Source: Clostridia bacterium
Lineage (GTDB): Bacteria; Bacillota_A; Clostridia; Oscillospirales; CAG-272
NCBI GenBank assembly: GCA_017445115.1
Contig: JAFSUU010000019.1
Location: 169,354-233,353, forward strand
DNA length: 64,000 nucleotides
Direction: 5' to 3'
Each line of letters opens with the position of its first letter. Positions within the stretch are counted from its first letter, which is position 1. Made by a program: the position numbers and the translations under genes. This document shows, piece after piece, positions 9,307-17,474 of this stretch. The notes beneath the pieces are model-generated. The model had not been told where the DNA came from and did not search any database. It was given only the letters and a program-made list of their open reading frames with translations.

Positions 9307-9322
9307 TGACAAATATTTGTCA
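9307..9322. promoter_or_regulatory. Perfect 16-bp palindrome over the pfp promoter (operator candidate)
   Basis: TGACAAAT followed by ATTTGTCA is a perfect inverted repeat with no spacer. It ends on the -35 hexamer of the promoter for the phosphofructokinase gene, so a bound dimer would block RNA polymerase. The cognate regulator is not evident in this window. Confidence 0.6.
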
Positions 9323-9345
9323 GTATGTTACACTTTATATATAAT
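9317..9345 (+). promoter_or_regulatory. Sigma-A type promoter of the phosphofructokinase gene
   Basis: TTGTCA (9317-9322), 17-base spacer, TATAAT (9340-9345), 21 bases before the ATG. Confidence 0.75.
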
Positions 9346-9366
9346 ATATTATAGGACGACAGAGCG

Positions 9367-10599
9367 ATGAAATTGATTGGAAACGCTGTAATAGGGCAGT
9401 CGGGTGGTCCGACCGCCGCGATCAACGCAAGCCTTGCGGGAGTCATTTCATTTCTTTTGAAATGTGATTCGATCAAAAAAGTTTTCGGAATGAAAAACGG
9501 GATTGAAGGTTTCATTTCCGAAAATATAATCGATCTTACAGACGTTTTTTCAGGGGATGACAGGAATTCAAAGCTTGAACTGCTTTCGCACACCCCTGCT
9601 TCTGCACTCGGATCATGCAGAAAAAAGCTTCCGGCTCCATCATCCGATCCTGCATTTTTTGAAAATCTTTTAAGACTTTTCAAAAAGAATGATATAAGAT
9701 ATTTCTTTTATATCGGCGGCAACGACTCGATGGATACTGTCGCTAAGATCACCGAATACACAAAGTCGCAGGACTATGAAATAGGAGTTATCGGCGTTCC
9801 GAAAACTATCGACAACGATTTGTGCGCAACGGATCATACTCCAGGTTACGGTTCTGCCGCAAAGTATATCGCAACGACCGTTCAGGAGATCATTCGCGAT
9901 TGCTCGGTTTATACGGTCCCAGCTGTCACTATAGTGGAAGTGATGGGGAGGGACGCAGGGTGGCTCACGCTTTCAGCATCTCTCGGAAGAATAGTGAACG
10001 GCTATGCTCCGGATTACGTTTATCTGCCTGAATGTGATTTTTCACTTGACAGTTTCCTTGAAGACGTAAAACAAGCGTTGTCAGTTCATCCGAACGTCGT
10101 TATTGCTGTGTCCGAGGGTATAAGAGACAAAGACGGCGTTTATGTCGGAGCAAAGAGCCAAAGCGGTGTGGCTGATGTATTCGGTCATAAGTATTTATCC
10201 GGTACCGGAAAAGCTCTTGAGATCTTCGTTAAAGAGAAACTCGGTTGTAAAGTTCGTTCTGTTGAACTCAATATTTCTCAAAGATGCGCTTCGCATTTGT
10301 TGTCGGCTACTGATATAAAGGAGTCTTTCGAAGTCGGATCTGCCGCAGCGGAAGCCGCTGTATCCGGCGCAACGGGGTGCATGATGGCGATAGACAGAAG
10401 AGAAGGCGATTATTCTGTTGATTATGTGCCGAAAGAGATCTCTTCTATCGCAAATGCGGTCAAGATCGTTCCGAGATACTTTATAAACAACGAAGGCAAC
10501 AATGTGACCGACGAGGCGCTGAAATATGTTCTTCCGCTTATCGCCGGAGAAGTTGAACTGAAGTTCAATCAAGGTTTGCCTGAAATATTTGTATTCTGA
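9367..10599 (+). CDS. Phosphofructokinase, PPi-dependent type
   Basis: 410 residues. GQSGGPTAAIN (10-20) is the phosphate-binding start, GGNDS (117-121) the phosphoryl-donor site, and PKTIDND (145-151) the catalytic segment with K146 and D149. ATP-dependent enzymes normally have GGDGS and PGTIDND. The D120 and K146 seen here are the residues known to select pyrophosphate instead of ATP, so the enzyme is probably a reversible PPi-dependent fructose-6-phosphate 1-phosphotransferase. It acts in glycolysis and gluconeogenesis. Length fits the long PPi group (about 400) rather than the 320-residue ATP group. The donor preference is inferred from these motifs only. Confidence 0.92.
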   Translation: MKLIGNAVIGQSGGPTAAINASLAGVISFLLKCDSIKKVFGMKNGIEGFISENIIDLTDVFSGDDRNSKLELLSHTPASALGSCRKKLPAPSSDPAFFENLLRLFKKNDIRYFFYIGGNDSMDTVAKITEYTKSQDYEIGVIGVPKTIDNDLCATDHTPGYGSAAKYIATTVQEIIRDCSVYTVPAVTIVEVMGRDAGWLTLSASLGRIVNGYAPDYVYLPECDFSLDSFLEDVKQALSVHPNVVIAVSEGIRDKDGVYVGAKSQSGVADVFGHKYLSGTGKALEIFVKEKLGCKVRSVELNISQRCASHLLSATDIKESFEVGSAAAEAAVSGATGCMMAIDRREGDYSVDYVPKEISSIANAVKIVPRYFINNEGNNVTDEALKYVLPLIAGEVELKFNQGLPEIFVF

Positions 10600-10627
10600 A
10601 ATAAATTTTTATAAAGGAGAAATGGGT

Positions 10628-10855
10628 ATGCCGAAGTTCAATTATGAAATCGTTAAAAGTCTCGGTGTAGTCTCTCAGCCCAACAACGGATGGATCAAAG
10701 AGCTCAACGTTATCAAATGGAGCAACAGAGAACCGGTTTATGATCTTCGTACTTGGGATGAAGCGCACGAAAGAATCGGTAAGGGCATAACTCTTACTGA
10801 GGACGATCTCAAAAATCTTAAAGATCTTCTCAACAGCCTTGACGAGATCAAATAA
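10628..10855 (+). CDS. YdbC family PC4-type ssDNA-binding protein
   Basis: 75 residues. FNYEIVKSLGVVS, WIKELNVIKW, YDLRTWD and GKGITLTEDDLKNLKDLL follow the YdbC/PC4 (transcriptional coactivator p15) family along its whole length. The family folds as a dimer that binds single-stranded DNA. The first in-frame ATG at 10622 is only two bases from GGAG, while the ATG at 10628 is eight bases away and gives the family N-terminus, so that start is chosen. It follows the phosphofructokinase gene by 28 bases and may be co-transcribed. Confidence 0.88.
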   Translation: MPKFNYEIVKSLGVVSQPNNGWIKELNVIKWSNREPVYDLRTWDEAHERIGKGITLTEDDLKNLKDLLNSLDEIK

Positions 10856-10858
10856 TTA

Positions 10859-10893
10859 GAAGGGCGGATGACCGCCCCTCTAATTTTTATTTT
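10859..10893. terminator. Bidirectional terminator
   Basis: AGAAGGGCGG and CCGCCCCTCT pair around ATGA, with AATTTTTATTTT on the plus side. It serves the YdbC gene and probably also the convergent small gene. Confidence 0.8.
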
Positions 10894-11072
10894 GTAATAT
10901 CCGCAATGTTTTGCATTACGGTACCGACCGCGTCAAGCGCTTTTGCTGCTTTTTTTCTGAAAGTTTTAGCGGGTTTTGGTTTCGATGAATAAAAAGTGAT
11001 GAGCGATACTGCTGAGCCGGCGACGATACCTGCCATGATACCCTTGGCTTTTCTTACAGCTGTTTTTGTCAT
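10887..11072 (-). CDS. Small single-pass membrane protein, unknown
   Basis: 61 residues. A basic start (TKTAVRKAKG) is followed by one hydrophobic Gly/Ala-rich helix (about residues 12-28) and a Lys-rich, amphipathic C-terminal half ending VMQNIADITK. GGAGGG stands eight bases before the ATG, strong for so small a gene. The shape resembles YtxH-type stress proteins, but there is not enough sequence to assign the family. Confidence 0.65.
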   Translation of the reverse strand: MTKTAVRKAKGIMAGIVAGSAVSLITFYSSKPKPAKTFRKKAAKALDAVGTVMQNIADITK

Positions 11073-11135
11073 AACGTTTCCCTCCGTTCGTTTGTTCTTA
11101 TCTATTATTCTTGAACGGTTTTGGGAATAATATTC

Positions 11136-11163
11136 AAAAAGTCCCCGGAATTAATCCGAGGAC
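11136..11163 (-). terminator. Intrinsic terminator of the methyltransferase gene
   Basis: GTCCTCGGA and TCCGGGGAC pair on the minus strand and are followed by TTTTT. The stop codon of the gene sits in the loop. Confidence 0.8.
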
Positions 11164-11936
11164 TCTTTTCTGTTTTGTCTCAACACTTCGTATGAAAGGA
11201 TCGAAGCGGCTGAAGCTGTGGACAGGGAACCGCGAAACTCTCTTCCGTAGTCCAGTCTGACGATCATATCGCAGAGCGAAAGAAGCGTGTTTGAAATACC
11301 TCTTTTCTCTCCACCTACGATCAAAAGAAGCGGGCGTTTTAGATCGGCATCGTAGGCGCTGACGGAATCTCTGATCCCGGCGCCTGCAATTTTGTAGTTA
11401 CGTGCTTTAAAAGTACTGATTGCTTCAGACGGAGTTGAAATGTAACTCTTTATCAGCTCAGACGTTCCGGCAGACGATCTGCAAACGACTCCCGCGGCGC
11501 TCATCCAGTTTCTCGGCGACAGTATTATACCGTCGGCGCCGGAAGCGTAGATCGAGCGAATGGCGTAGCCGAAATTGTACGGATCCTCTATTCCTTCGAT
11601 CATGACGTAAAAACCGTTGTCAACTATTTCATTCGGAGTCAGAGCCGGAAGATTTCTTCCGGTACAAACTGCAACGATCCCTCCGTGGCTTGAACCGATA
11701 CTTAAGCTGTCAATGTACCCGGATGAACAGAATTCAATTTCAAATTTAAGGTCCGCTGCGATCCTCTCCAGAAATTCGATATCGTCATGTTTCTTATCGA
11801 ATCTTGATTTGTCAATTAATACTTTTGTGATCTTTCTGTCGGAAGTGCCGTCTGACATTGAACTTATTACGGCTCTGATCGACGTCATTCCTTCAAAGAC
11901 AGTCGAATCGCCAAAGCGTGAAGATTCGTTCTTCAT
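11151..11936 (-). CDS. TrmH/SpoU family RNA 2'-O-methyltransferase
   Basis: 261 residues. The SPOUT knot motifs are clear: motif 1 IEGIEDPYNFGYAIRS (about 103-118), motif 2 LLIVGGEKRGIS (about 203-214) and motif 3 GSLSTASAASILSYE (about 237-251). The N-terminal 90 residues are the substrate-binding domain seen in RlmB-like enzymes. It methylates the 2'-OH of a ribose in 23S rRNA or tRNA using S-adenosylmethionine. The gene starts nine bases after prfB, so both are likely in one translation-related transcript. The exact target nucleotide is not determinable. Confidence 0.9.
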   Translation of the reverse strand: MKNESSRFGDSTVFEGMTSIRAVISSMSDGTSDRKITKVLIDKSRFDKKHDDIEFLERIAADLKFEIEFCSSGYIDSLSIGSSHGGIVAVCTGRNLPALTPNEIVDNGFYVMIEGIEDPYNFGYAIRSIYASGADGIILSPRNWMSAAGVVCRSSAGTSELIKSYISTPSEAISTFKARNYKIAGAGIRDSVSAYDADLKRPLLLIVGGEKRGISNTLLSLCDMIVRLDYGREFRGSLSTASAASILSYEVLRQNRKESSD

Positions 11937-11945
11937 ATCAAAAGA

Positions 11946-13055
11946 TCATTTCGCTGCGTTCATTTTCAGATACGCATTGATGAATCCGTCGATCTCTCCG
12001 TCCATAACAGCCTGGATGTTTCCGTCTTCATATCCTGTTCTTGCGTCCTTTGCAAGAGTGTAGGGCATAAAGACGTATGAGCGTATCTGAGAACCCCATT
12101 CAATATTCGTTTTAACACCTTTGATATCGTCGATCTTCTCGAGTTTTTCTCTCTCTTTGATCTCCATCAGCTTGGATTTGAGCATCTTCATTGCGTACTC
12201 TTTGTTTTGAAGCTGGCTTCTTTCCGTCTGACATCCGACCACGATTCCCGTTGGTATGTGAAGGATCCTGATAGCAGAGTCTGTTTTATTGATGTGCTGT
12301 CCTCCGGCGCCGCTTGAGCGGTGAGCGGTTATCTCGAGGTCTTCATCTTTGATCTCAATAGAGTTATCGTCGTCGAATTCGGGCATAACTTCAACCGATG
12401 CAAAAGAGGTGTGACGTCTGCCGGAAGCGTCAAAAGGAGATACTCTGACAAGTCTGTGCACGCCGTTCTCGCTTTTCAGATATCCGTATGCGTTCATACC
12501 CTCGATCATTATCGTTGCAGACTTGATTCCTGCTTCTTCGCCGTCGAGCCAGTCGAGAAGTTTGACGTTATAGCCGTGCTTCTCGCCCCATCTCGTGTAC
12601 ATACGATAAAGCATGAGAGCCCAGTCCTGAGCTTCCGTACCGCCTGCGCCGGGATGAAAACTTAAGATCGCGTTGTTTCTGTCGTATTCTCCGGAAAGCA
12701 GAACTTCGATCCTTTGACGTTCTTCTTCTTTTTCAATCTCTTTGACTTCCGATACTATCTCATCTACTAACGTTTCGTCGTTATCTTCGATAGCCATCTC
12801 TGTGAGAGTGAGAGTGTCCTCGACTTTTTGCGCAAGCTTCTCGTAGTTTTCGATCTTTTGCTTTAACTGCTTTATATTTCTCAAAACTTTAGCGGAGTTA
12901 TCGGCGTTGGCCCAGAAGTTCGCGTCAAGCGTTTCCTTTTCCATCTCAGCTACGTCTGCTTTGAGTTGTTCGATCCTCAGTGCGCTTGCAAGCTCTGCGA
13001 GTTTGTCATCAAAATTAGTTAGCGTATATTTTGCTTCTTCAAGTGCGATTATCAA
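11946..13055 (-). CDS. prfB: Peptide chain release factor 2 (no programmed frameshift)
   Basis: 369 residues. The stop-codon recognition motif SPF is in RVSPFDASGRRHTSF (about 205-219) and the catalytic GGQ in SSGAGGQHINKTDSA (about 247-261). RF2 releases peptides at UGA and UAA. The start is TTG at 13055 with GGAGG eight bases before it. In many bacteria prfB is autoregulated by a +1 frameshift at CUU-UGA near codon 25. Here the corresponding region reads in frame (GCA CTG AGG ATC) with no stop, so this gene lacks that control. Confidence 0.95.
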   Translation of the reverse strand: MIIALEEAKYTLTNFDDKLAELASALRIEQLKADVAEMEKETLDANFWANADNSAKVLRNIKQLKQKIENYEKLAQKVEDTLTLTEMAIEDNDETLVDEIVSEVKEIEKEEERQRIEVLLSGEYDRNNAILSFHPGAGGTEAQDWALMLYRMYTRWGEKHGYNVKLLDWLDGEEAGIKSATIMIEGMNAYGYLKSENGVHRLVRVSPFDASGRRHTSFASVEVMPEFDDDNSIEIKDEDLEITAHRSSGAGGQHINKTDSAIRILHIPTGIVVGCQTERSQLQNKEYAMKMLKSKLMEIKEREKLEKIDDIKGVKTNIEWGSQIRSYVFMPYTLAKDARTGYEDGNIQAVMDGEIDGFINAYLKMNAAK

Positions 13056-13109
13056 TTTATTTTCCTCCGATAAACAGTATGGTAAATATTTAAGAAAGCG
13101 TCAGAGTAC

Positions 13110-13319
13110 CTATTCGTCGAGATCTACGTATTCAAGCTCATCGATCTTAACTTTTTTCGGCGGAACTCTTTTGAGAGCATCATATATGAATTTTCTGCAG
13201 GACGAAGCGGCAGAAACAACACCCCTGATCTCGCAGAGAACACATTCTTCGTTGATCAGCGGTTCGGCATGCTCGCAAGTTCTGCATGACACCTCGACAG
13301 TATCTCCGTACTTTTTCAT
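13110..13319 (-). CDS. Small cysteine-rich (zinc ribbon-like) protein
   Basis: 69 residues. Two C-x-x-C knuckles, C12-R-T-C15 and C26-V-L-C29, plus a further Cys at about 41, suggest metal binding. The acidic C-terminus (IDELEYVDLDE) may be a partner tail. AGGGG upstream is a usable ribosome binding site. It precedes prfB on the same strand by 55 bases, suggesting co-transcription. Function unknown. Confidence 0.7.
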   Translation of the reverse strand: MKKYGDTVEVSCRTCEHAEPLINEECVLCEIRGVVSAASSCRKFIYDALKRVPPKKVKIDELEYVDLDE

Positions 13320-13376
13320 ACTTTACCCCTATTTCTAACATCTTTTACAATATTATATATTATTTTTGAAAATAAA

Positions 13377-14420
13377 TCAATAGTTAATATAAGAAGAACG
13401 CTTTTCAATGATCCGTTTAATTATGGTAATTACAACGAAAACAGTAAGCATAGTTATGTCGACGATAATAAAATTGATATCAACTCCACCCTCAATTTTT
13501 GAAGTATACTCATAACGTTTATACTTAAACAGAAGATATATCACAACCGTGATCGCAGATGAACAAATACCTTGAAATATTTTGAATATAACGTACTTTT
13601 TTACATCGATCCCGGCGGGAATGAGGAATACAAGACTTTGAAATATTACGCACAAACCGGAAAATCCGCACAGGAATGATATCAATGCGACTGCGGGTAT
13701 ATCGCCCAATACTTCAGCTTCTTTACAACCGTAAGTTATTTCCGTTATTGATGATATAATGACAGTTATTACCTTTGGAAATTTCAATAACGTCATAAGT
13801 TCTTTGATATATGTGGAGATCACGTGAAAAAATACAATAAACCCCGAGAGAACAAGAGAAGAATACGCGCTTTCTTTTATGCTGTCACAGAAGCACATAG
13901 AGATGTCAGGAGCCACTGCTGTCTGATCTGACGTTATGTAAACCCTTCGCTTACGAAGTATTGCGCCGATCGATACCGCAGATAAAAATTGACTGACAAA
14001 AATAATGATGCCGGTCGAAGTTGAATTCAAATATCCTTTTCCGCAGAGCGTGACCGCGAAACCTATCGAAACGTTGTTAGATACTGCCGTGAGTGTATAG
14101 TCTTCAGACGGTATTTTTTTTATTATTTCAGACGACGAGACCGCCCCGTTCGGATAGCCGCATATATTTCCGACCACAAAACAGGATAATGCCTCTTCGT
14201 TAAGCTTTAGTAAACGCGCCGCAGGGCGTAATAACGGATTCAATATTTTTACGCTGTTTGTTTTCTGTATAAATCTTGACAGCACCATAAAGCAGAACAT
14301 TGCAGGTAGTACTGATGATGAGATAAGAACGAGAGATTCTTTGACAGCTTCCGTGCCGATATCCGGAAACGCTATTGTTGCGATAAGTGCTGCCATTATG
14401 AGTATAAAAAAGACAGTCAT
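13377..14420 (-). CDS. YlbJ-like sporulation membrane protein (nucleoside-recognition/Gate domain)
   Basis: 347 residues with about eight transmembrane helices. The first Gate-type domain has VLPAMFCFMVLSRF and the polar re-entrant motif NICGYPNGAVSSSEI (about residues 90-104). The second copy is around LISFLCGFSGLCVIFQ (about 247-262). The G-x-P-x-G-A motif and two-domain plan match the YlbJ group of sporulation integral membrane proteins. It is divergent from the sporulation genes yqfC-yqfD across an 87-base spacer, which supports a sporulation role. B. subtilis YlbJ is about 400 residues, so the match is to the family, not certainly the orthologue. Confidence 0.72.
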   Translation of the reverse strand: MTVFFILIMAALIATIAFPDIGTEAVKESLVLISSSVLPAMFCFMVLSRFIQKTNSVKILNPLLRPAARLLKLNEEALSCFVVGNICGYPNGAVSSSEIIKKIPSEDYTLTAVSNNVSIGFAVTLCGKGYLNSTSTGIIIFVSQFLSAVSIGAILRKRRVYITSDQTAVAPDISMCFCDSIKESAYSSLVLSGFIVFFHVISTYIKELMTLLKFPKVITVIISSITEITYGCKEAEVLGDIPAVALISFLCGFSGLCVIFQSLVFLIPAGIDVKKYVIFKIFQGICSSAITVVIYLLFKYKRYEYTSKIEGGVDINFIIVDITMLTVFVVITIIKRIIEKRSSYINY

Positions 14421-14507
14421 TATATGTTCTCCGTAATTAACTTGCTTTACAGTTCATATTCTATACTGAATACCTATCTAAAATACGTTTTATAAGGAGA
14501 TTTATTC

Positions 14508-14786
14508 ATGAGCAGTAAAAGATGGGGCAAAAGCCGGCTCGTAAAGCGGATCAAGAATATAGCAAATGATATTTTTTCAGATGACACTATTGAGATATAC
14601 TCTGGCGCTTACGCTCTCGTCAGCGGGTGCAAAAAGCTAAAGGAATATACGAAAGAGAAGATCGTTCTTTCATTCAAAAACTCAGAGCTTATGATATCGG
14701 GAAATGATCTCGAACCTGAGAGCCTGATAAACGGGCAGATCTCTATTCAAGGCGAGATAAAAGAGGTGAAATACATTGATAATTAA
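14508..14786 (+). CDS. yqfC: Sporulation protein YqfC (YabP/YqfC family)
   Basis: 92 residues. The beta-rich YabP/YqfC pattern is seen in EIYSGAYALVSGCKKLKEYT, IVLSFKNSELMISG and a closing hydrophobic strand. AAGGAGA stands upstream of the ATG. It overlaps yqfD by 11 bases, the conserved clostridial order. In B. subtilis both genes belong to the mother-cell sigma-E regulon. No unambiguous sigma-E promoter was seen in the short divergent spacer. Confidence 0.88.
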   Translation: MSSKRWGKSRLVKRIKNIANDIFSDDTIEIYSGAYALVSGCKKLKEYTKEKIVLSFKNSELMISGNDLEPESLINGQISIQGEIKEVKYIDN

Positions 14787-15954
14787 ACGGATTCTTGATT
14801 ACTTCAAGGGTAGTATCGATATATCGTTTTCAAAGGATAACGCGGCGGATATCGTTGACTTTCTTGTAGGGCGAAAAATCGGATATGAATATATCAGAAA
14901 AAATACCGGCGATGAACTATCATTAAAAATCAAAACATCCGATTATAAAAAGTATAAAGATGATCTTCCGAAATACGGAGTTACGGCAGGAAATCCGGCG
15001 GGGTTCCCGTTGCTTTTCAAAAAATACGGAAAAAGATACGGCTTATGGACGGGTGCCGCCGTGTTTACCATAATGGTAATACTGTCTCAAAGAATAGTTT
15101 GGAATATTGAAGTATACGGATGTGAAAGCATCACCCCCGAGAGTGTGGTCGAAAAGCTTGAGTCCCTCGGCTTCACATACGGTACATATTTCATAGACAC
15201 TGATTTTGATAAACTTCACAACGACTATTTAAGGCTGTACGATGACGTAGCGTGGATATCCGTCAATATGAAAGGTACGATAGCAAAAGTTGAAGTTAAA
15301 GAGATATCACTCCCAAGCGAGGAAGATAATGACTGTCCTCAAAATGTAGTTGCTTCCGAAGGCGGTAAGATCATATCTGTTGAACCTCACGGCGGGAAAC
15401 CTGTAGTTGCCGTCGGCGACTACGTTTCAAAAGGAGATTTGCTCCTTACGGGAATAATCAACGTCGGAGAAGACGGGCTGAGATTTGACGACGCCGACGG
15501 TATAGTCAGGGCGGAAGTAAGGCGCGAGTACACAGATGAAATTCCGAAGATCAGAACCGAAAAGATCTATACAGGCAATGAATGTTATGAAAACGATCTC
15601 ATTTTTTTCAAAAATCGCATAAAACTTTTCGGAAAAGGTAGAATTTCACTCCCTGATTATGATAAAATATATAATAAAGAAAGAATATATTTGTTTTCGG
15701 TGATCCCTCTTCCTTTGTTTAATGACAGCGTAGTATACAAAGAGTATTATACGACAGACCTCGTTATAACAAAAGAAGAGGCGACAAGACTGTTTTCGGA
15801 TTCGTATAACAGCTGTATCAACAGTATATTAAACGGTGCGGAGCTGTTGTCCGTGAAACGTGTTTTTGATGAAAACGATGATTATTATTTGATGAAATAT
15901 GAGGTCATTTGCATCTCGGATATTTCGGAAATTATGAAAATTGTTGTCGAGTGA
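14776..15954 (+). CDS. yqfD: Sporulation protein YqfD
   Basis: 392 residues. A cytoplasmic N-terminal part (1-95) with the WTGAAVFTIMVILSQRIVW transmembrane segment at about 95-113 is followed by a POTRA-like stretch (about 115-180, beginning VYGCESITPESVVEKL) and a large extracytoplasmic region. This is the normal layout of YqfD, whose molecular role in the mother cell is not settled. Gly-Asp-Y-V-S-K-G-D-L-L near residue 215 resembles a lipoyl/barrel-sandwich hybrid loop found in the family. It continues into the phoH-ybeY-era-recO-mutS2 genes. Confidence 0.92.
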   Translation: MIIKRILDYFKGSIDISFSKDNAADIVDFLVGRKIGYEYIRKNTGDELSLKIKTSDYKKYKDDLPKYGVTAGNPAGFPLLFKKYGKRYGLWTGAAVFTIMVILSQRIVWNIEVYGCESITPESVVEKLESLGFTYGTYFIDTDFDKLHNDYLRLYDDVAWISVNMKGTIAKVEVKEISLPSEEDNDCPQNVVASEGGKIISVEPHGGKPVVAVGDYVSKGDLLLTGIINVGEDGLRFDDADGIVRAEVRREYTDEIPKIRTEKIYTGNECYENDLIFFKNRIKLFGKGRISLPDYDKIYNKERIYLFSVIPLPLFNDSVVYKEYYTTDLVITKEEATRLFSDSYNSCINSILNGAELLSVKRVFDENDDYYLMKYEVICISDISEIMKIVVE

Positions 15955-15961
15955 CTGGCAG

Positions 15962-16999
15962 GTGATAAGAATTAAAAGGATAATTAAAACAGAGTCTTCT
16001 GACGTAACGTCTAAAATTTTCGGCGCATACGATAAATATTTGAAACTGCTTGAAGCTGAATTTGAAGTTAAAATTTCCAACAAGGGCGATCAGGATGAAT
16101 TCGGTGATTCTATCGTCATTGAAGGAAATGACGAAGGATGCGAAAATGCATATAAATGTCTGAATTACCTGAAGAAAGCGATATCCTTGAGCGGAGATAT
16201 AACGGACAGACACGTTGACTATTCGATAAGCATGATCAAAAGCGGCAAGAGCGCAGAGCTCTCCGATTTCAACGAAGAGTATATTTGCGTCACGTCAAAA
16301 GGCAAGCCTGTAAGAGCGAAAACCGTAGGTCAGAAGAAGTATTTTGAAGCGATAAAGAAAAACACCGTTGTTCTTGCTATCGGACCTGCCGGAACGGGAA
16401 AAACATATCTTGCAGTTGCCGCTGCGGTAAAAGCTCTTCGTGCACGCGAAGTCATGAGGATCATATTGACAAGGCCTGCCGTTGAAGCCGGAGAACGGCT
16501 CGGCTTTTTGCCTGGAGACCTTCAAAGCAAGATCGATCCGTATCTTCGTCCGTTATATGACGCGCTGTACGATATGCTCGGATTTGAAAACTGTCAAAAG
16601 CTTATTGAAAAAGGCGTGATCGAGATCGCCCCTCTCGCATATATGCGAGGCAGGACGCTTGACGACTCGTTTATCATTCTCGATGAAGCTCAGAATACCA
16701 CTTCCGAACAGATGAAAATGTTTTTGACAAGGCTTGGCAACGGTTCAAGAGCCGTTGTTACGGGAGATCTTACGCAGACCGACTTGCCTCGCGGAGTCAA
16801 AAGCGGACTTGTACAAGCAGTCCATATTCTCGAAGACGTCGACGATATTGCGATCTTCAGACTCGCGGAAAGCGACGTAGTTCGTCACAGACTTGTTCAA
16901 AAGATCATCGCGGCGTACGACAAATACTCGTCAAATCAGAATAAGCCGTCTAAATCATATAAGGCAAAGAGAAAAGATGACGGAGGAGAGACAAAATGA
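15962..16999 (+). CDS. phoH: PhoH family ATPase
   Basis: 345 residues from the GTG at 15962. An in-frame TTG at 15941, inside yqfD, would add seven residues and neither has an ideal ribosome binding site, so the start is uncertain. The P-loop is GPAGTGKTYLAVA (about residue 140), with SGDL-like TRPAVEAGERLGFLPGD following and Walker B FIILDEAQNTT. PhoH proteins are RNA-associated ATPases, and the gene commonly precedes the rRNA-maturation nuclease ybeY, as here with a four-base overlap. Confidence 0.93.
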   Translation: MIRIKRIIKTESSDVTSKIFGAYDKYLKLLEAEFEVKISNKGDQDEFGDSIVIEGNDEGCENAYKCLNYLKKAISLSGDITDRHVDYSISMIKSGKSAELSDFNEEYICVTSKGKPVRAKTVGQKKYFEAIKKNTVVLAIGPAGTGKTYLAVAAAVKALRAREVMRIILTRPAVEAGERLGFLPGDLQSKIDPYLRPLYDALYDMLGFENCQKLIEKGVIEIAPLAYMRGRTLDDSFIILDEAQNTTSEQMKMFLTRLGNGSRAVVTGDLTQTDLPRGVKSGLVQAVHILEDVDDIAIFRLAESDVVRHRLVQKIIAAYDKYSSNQNKPSKSYKAKRKDDGGETK

Positions 17000-17460
17000 A
17001 TTTAAAAATCTATTATTGCAATAAGACTAAAGAAACTTCAAGGACGATAAAACTTGTATATCTTGTTGACAGAGCTGTCAAAGCGGCACTCACATATATG
17101 AATTTTCCGTATGACTGTGAAGTGTCATTGACTTTCTGCCATGACGACTACATTAAAGAGCTTAATAATAAATACAGAAAACGCGATCAGGCGACCGACG
17201 TTCTGTCATTTCCGCTTCTCGATTTCAGAAACGGCGATGAGCCGGATGAAGAACTGAACGAGCTCGGGGATATTGTTATAAATCTTGACAGAGCCGCTCT
17301 GCAGGCGGAGGAATACGGCCATTCTCTCGAAAGAGAAGTCGCTTTCCTTGCAGTCCATTCAACGCTTCATTTACTCGGACTTGATCACGAAAGGTCAGAG
17401 GAAGAAGACGAATTCGTTTGCAATCTTCAGGATGAGATCATGAAGGAAATAAAACTTTAA
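16996..17460 (+). CDS. ybeY: Endoribonuclease YbeY (rRNA maturation)
   Basis: 154 residues with the zinc-binding motif H-x3-H-x5-H in AVHSTLHLLGLDHE (about residues 118-131). DVLSFPL (about 68-74) is the other family hallmark. YbeY takes part in 16S rRNA 3'-end maturation and ribosome quality control. Its ATG overlaps the phoH stop (ATGA), so translation is coupled. Confidence 0.95.
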   Translation: MNLKIYYCNKTKETSRTIKLVYLVDRAVKAALTYMNFPYDCEVSLTFCHDDYIKELNNKYRKRDQATDVLSFPLLDFRNGDEPDEELNELGDIVINLDRAALQAEEYGHSLEREVAFLAVHSTLHLLGLDHERSEEEDEFVCNLQDEIMKEIKL

Positions 17461-17474
17461 GGTATCACAGATTT

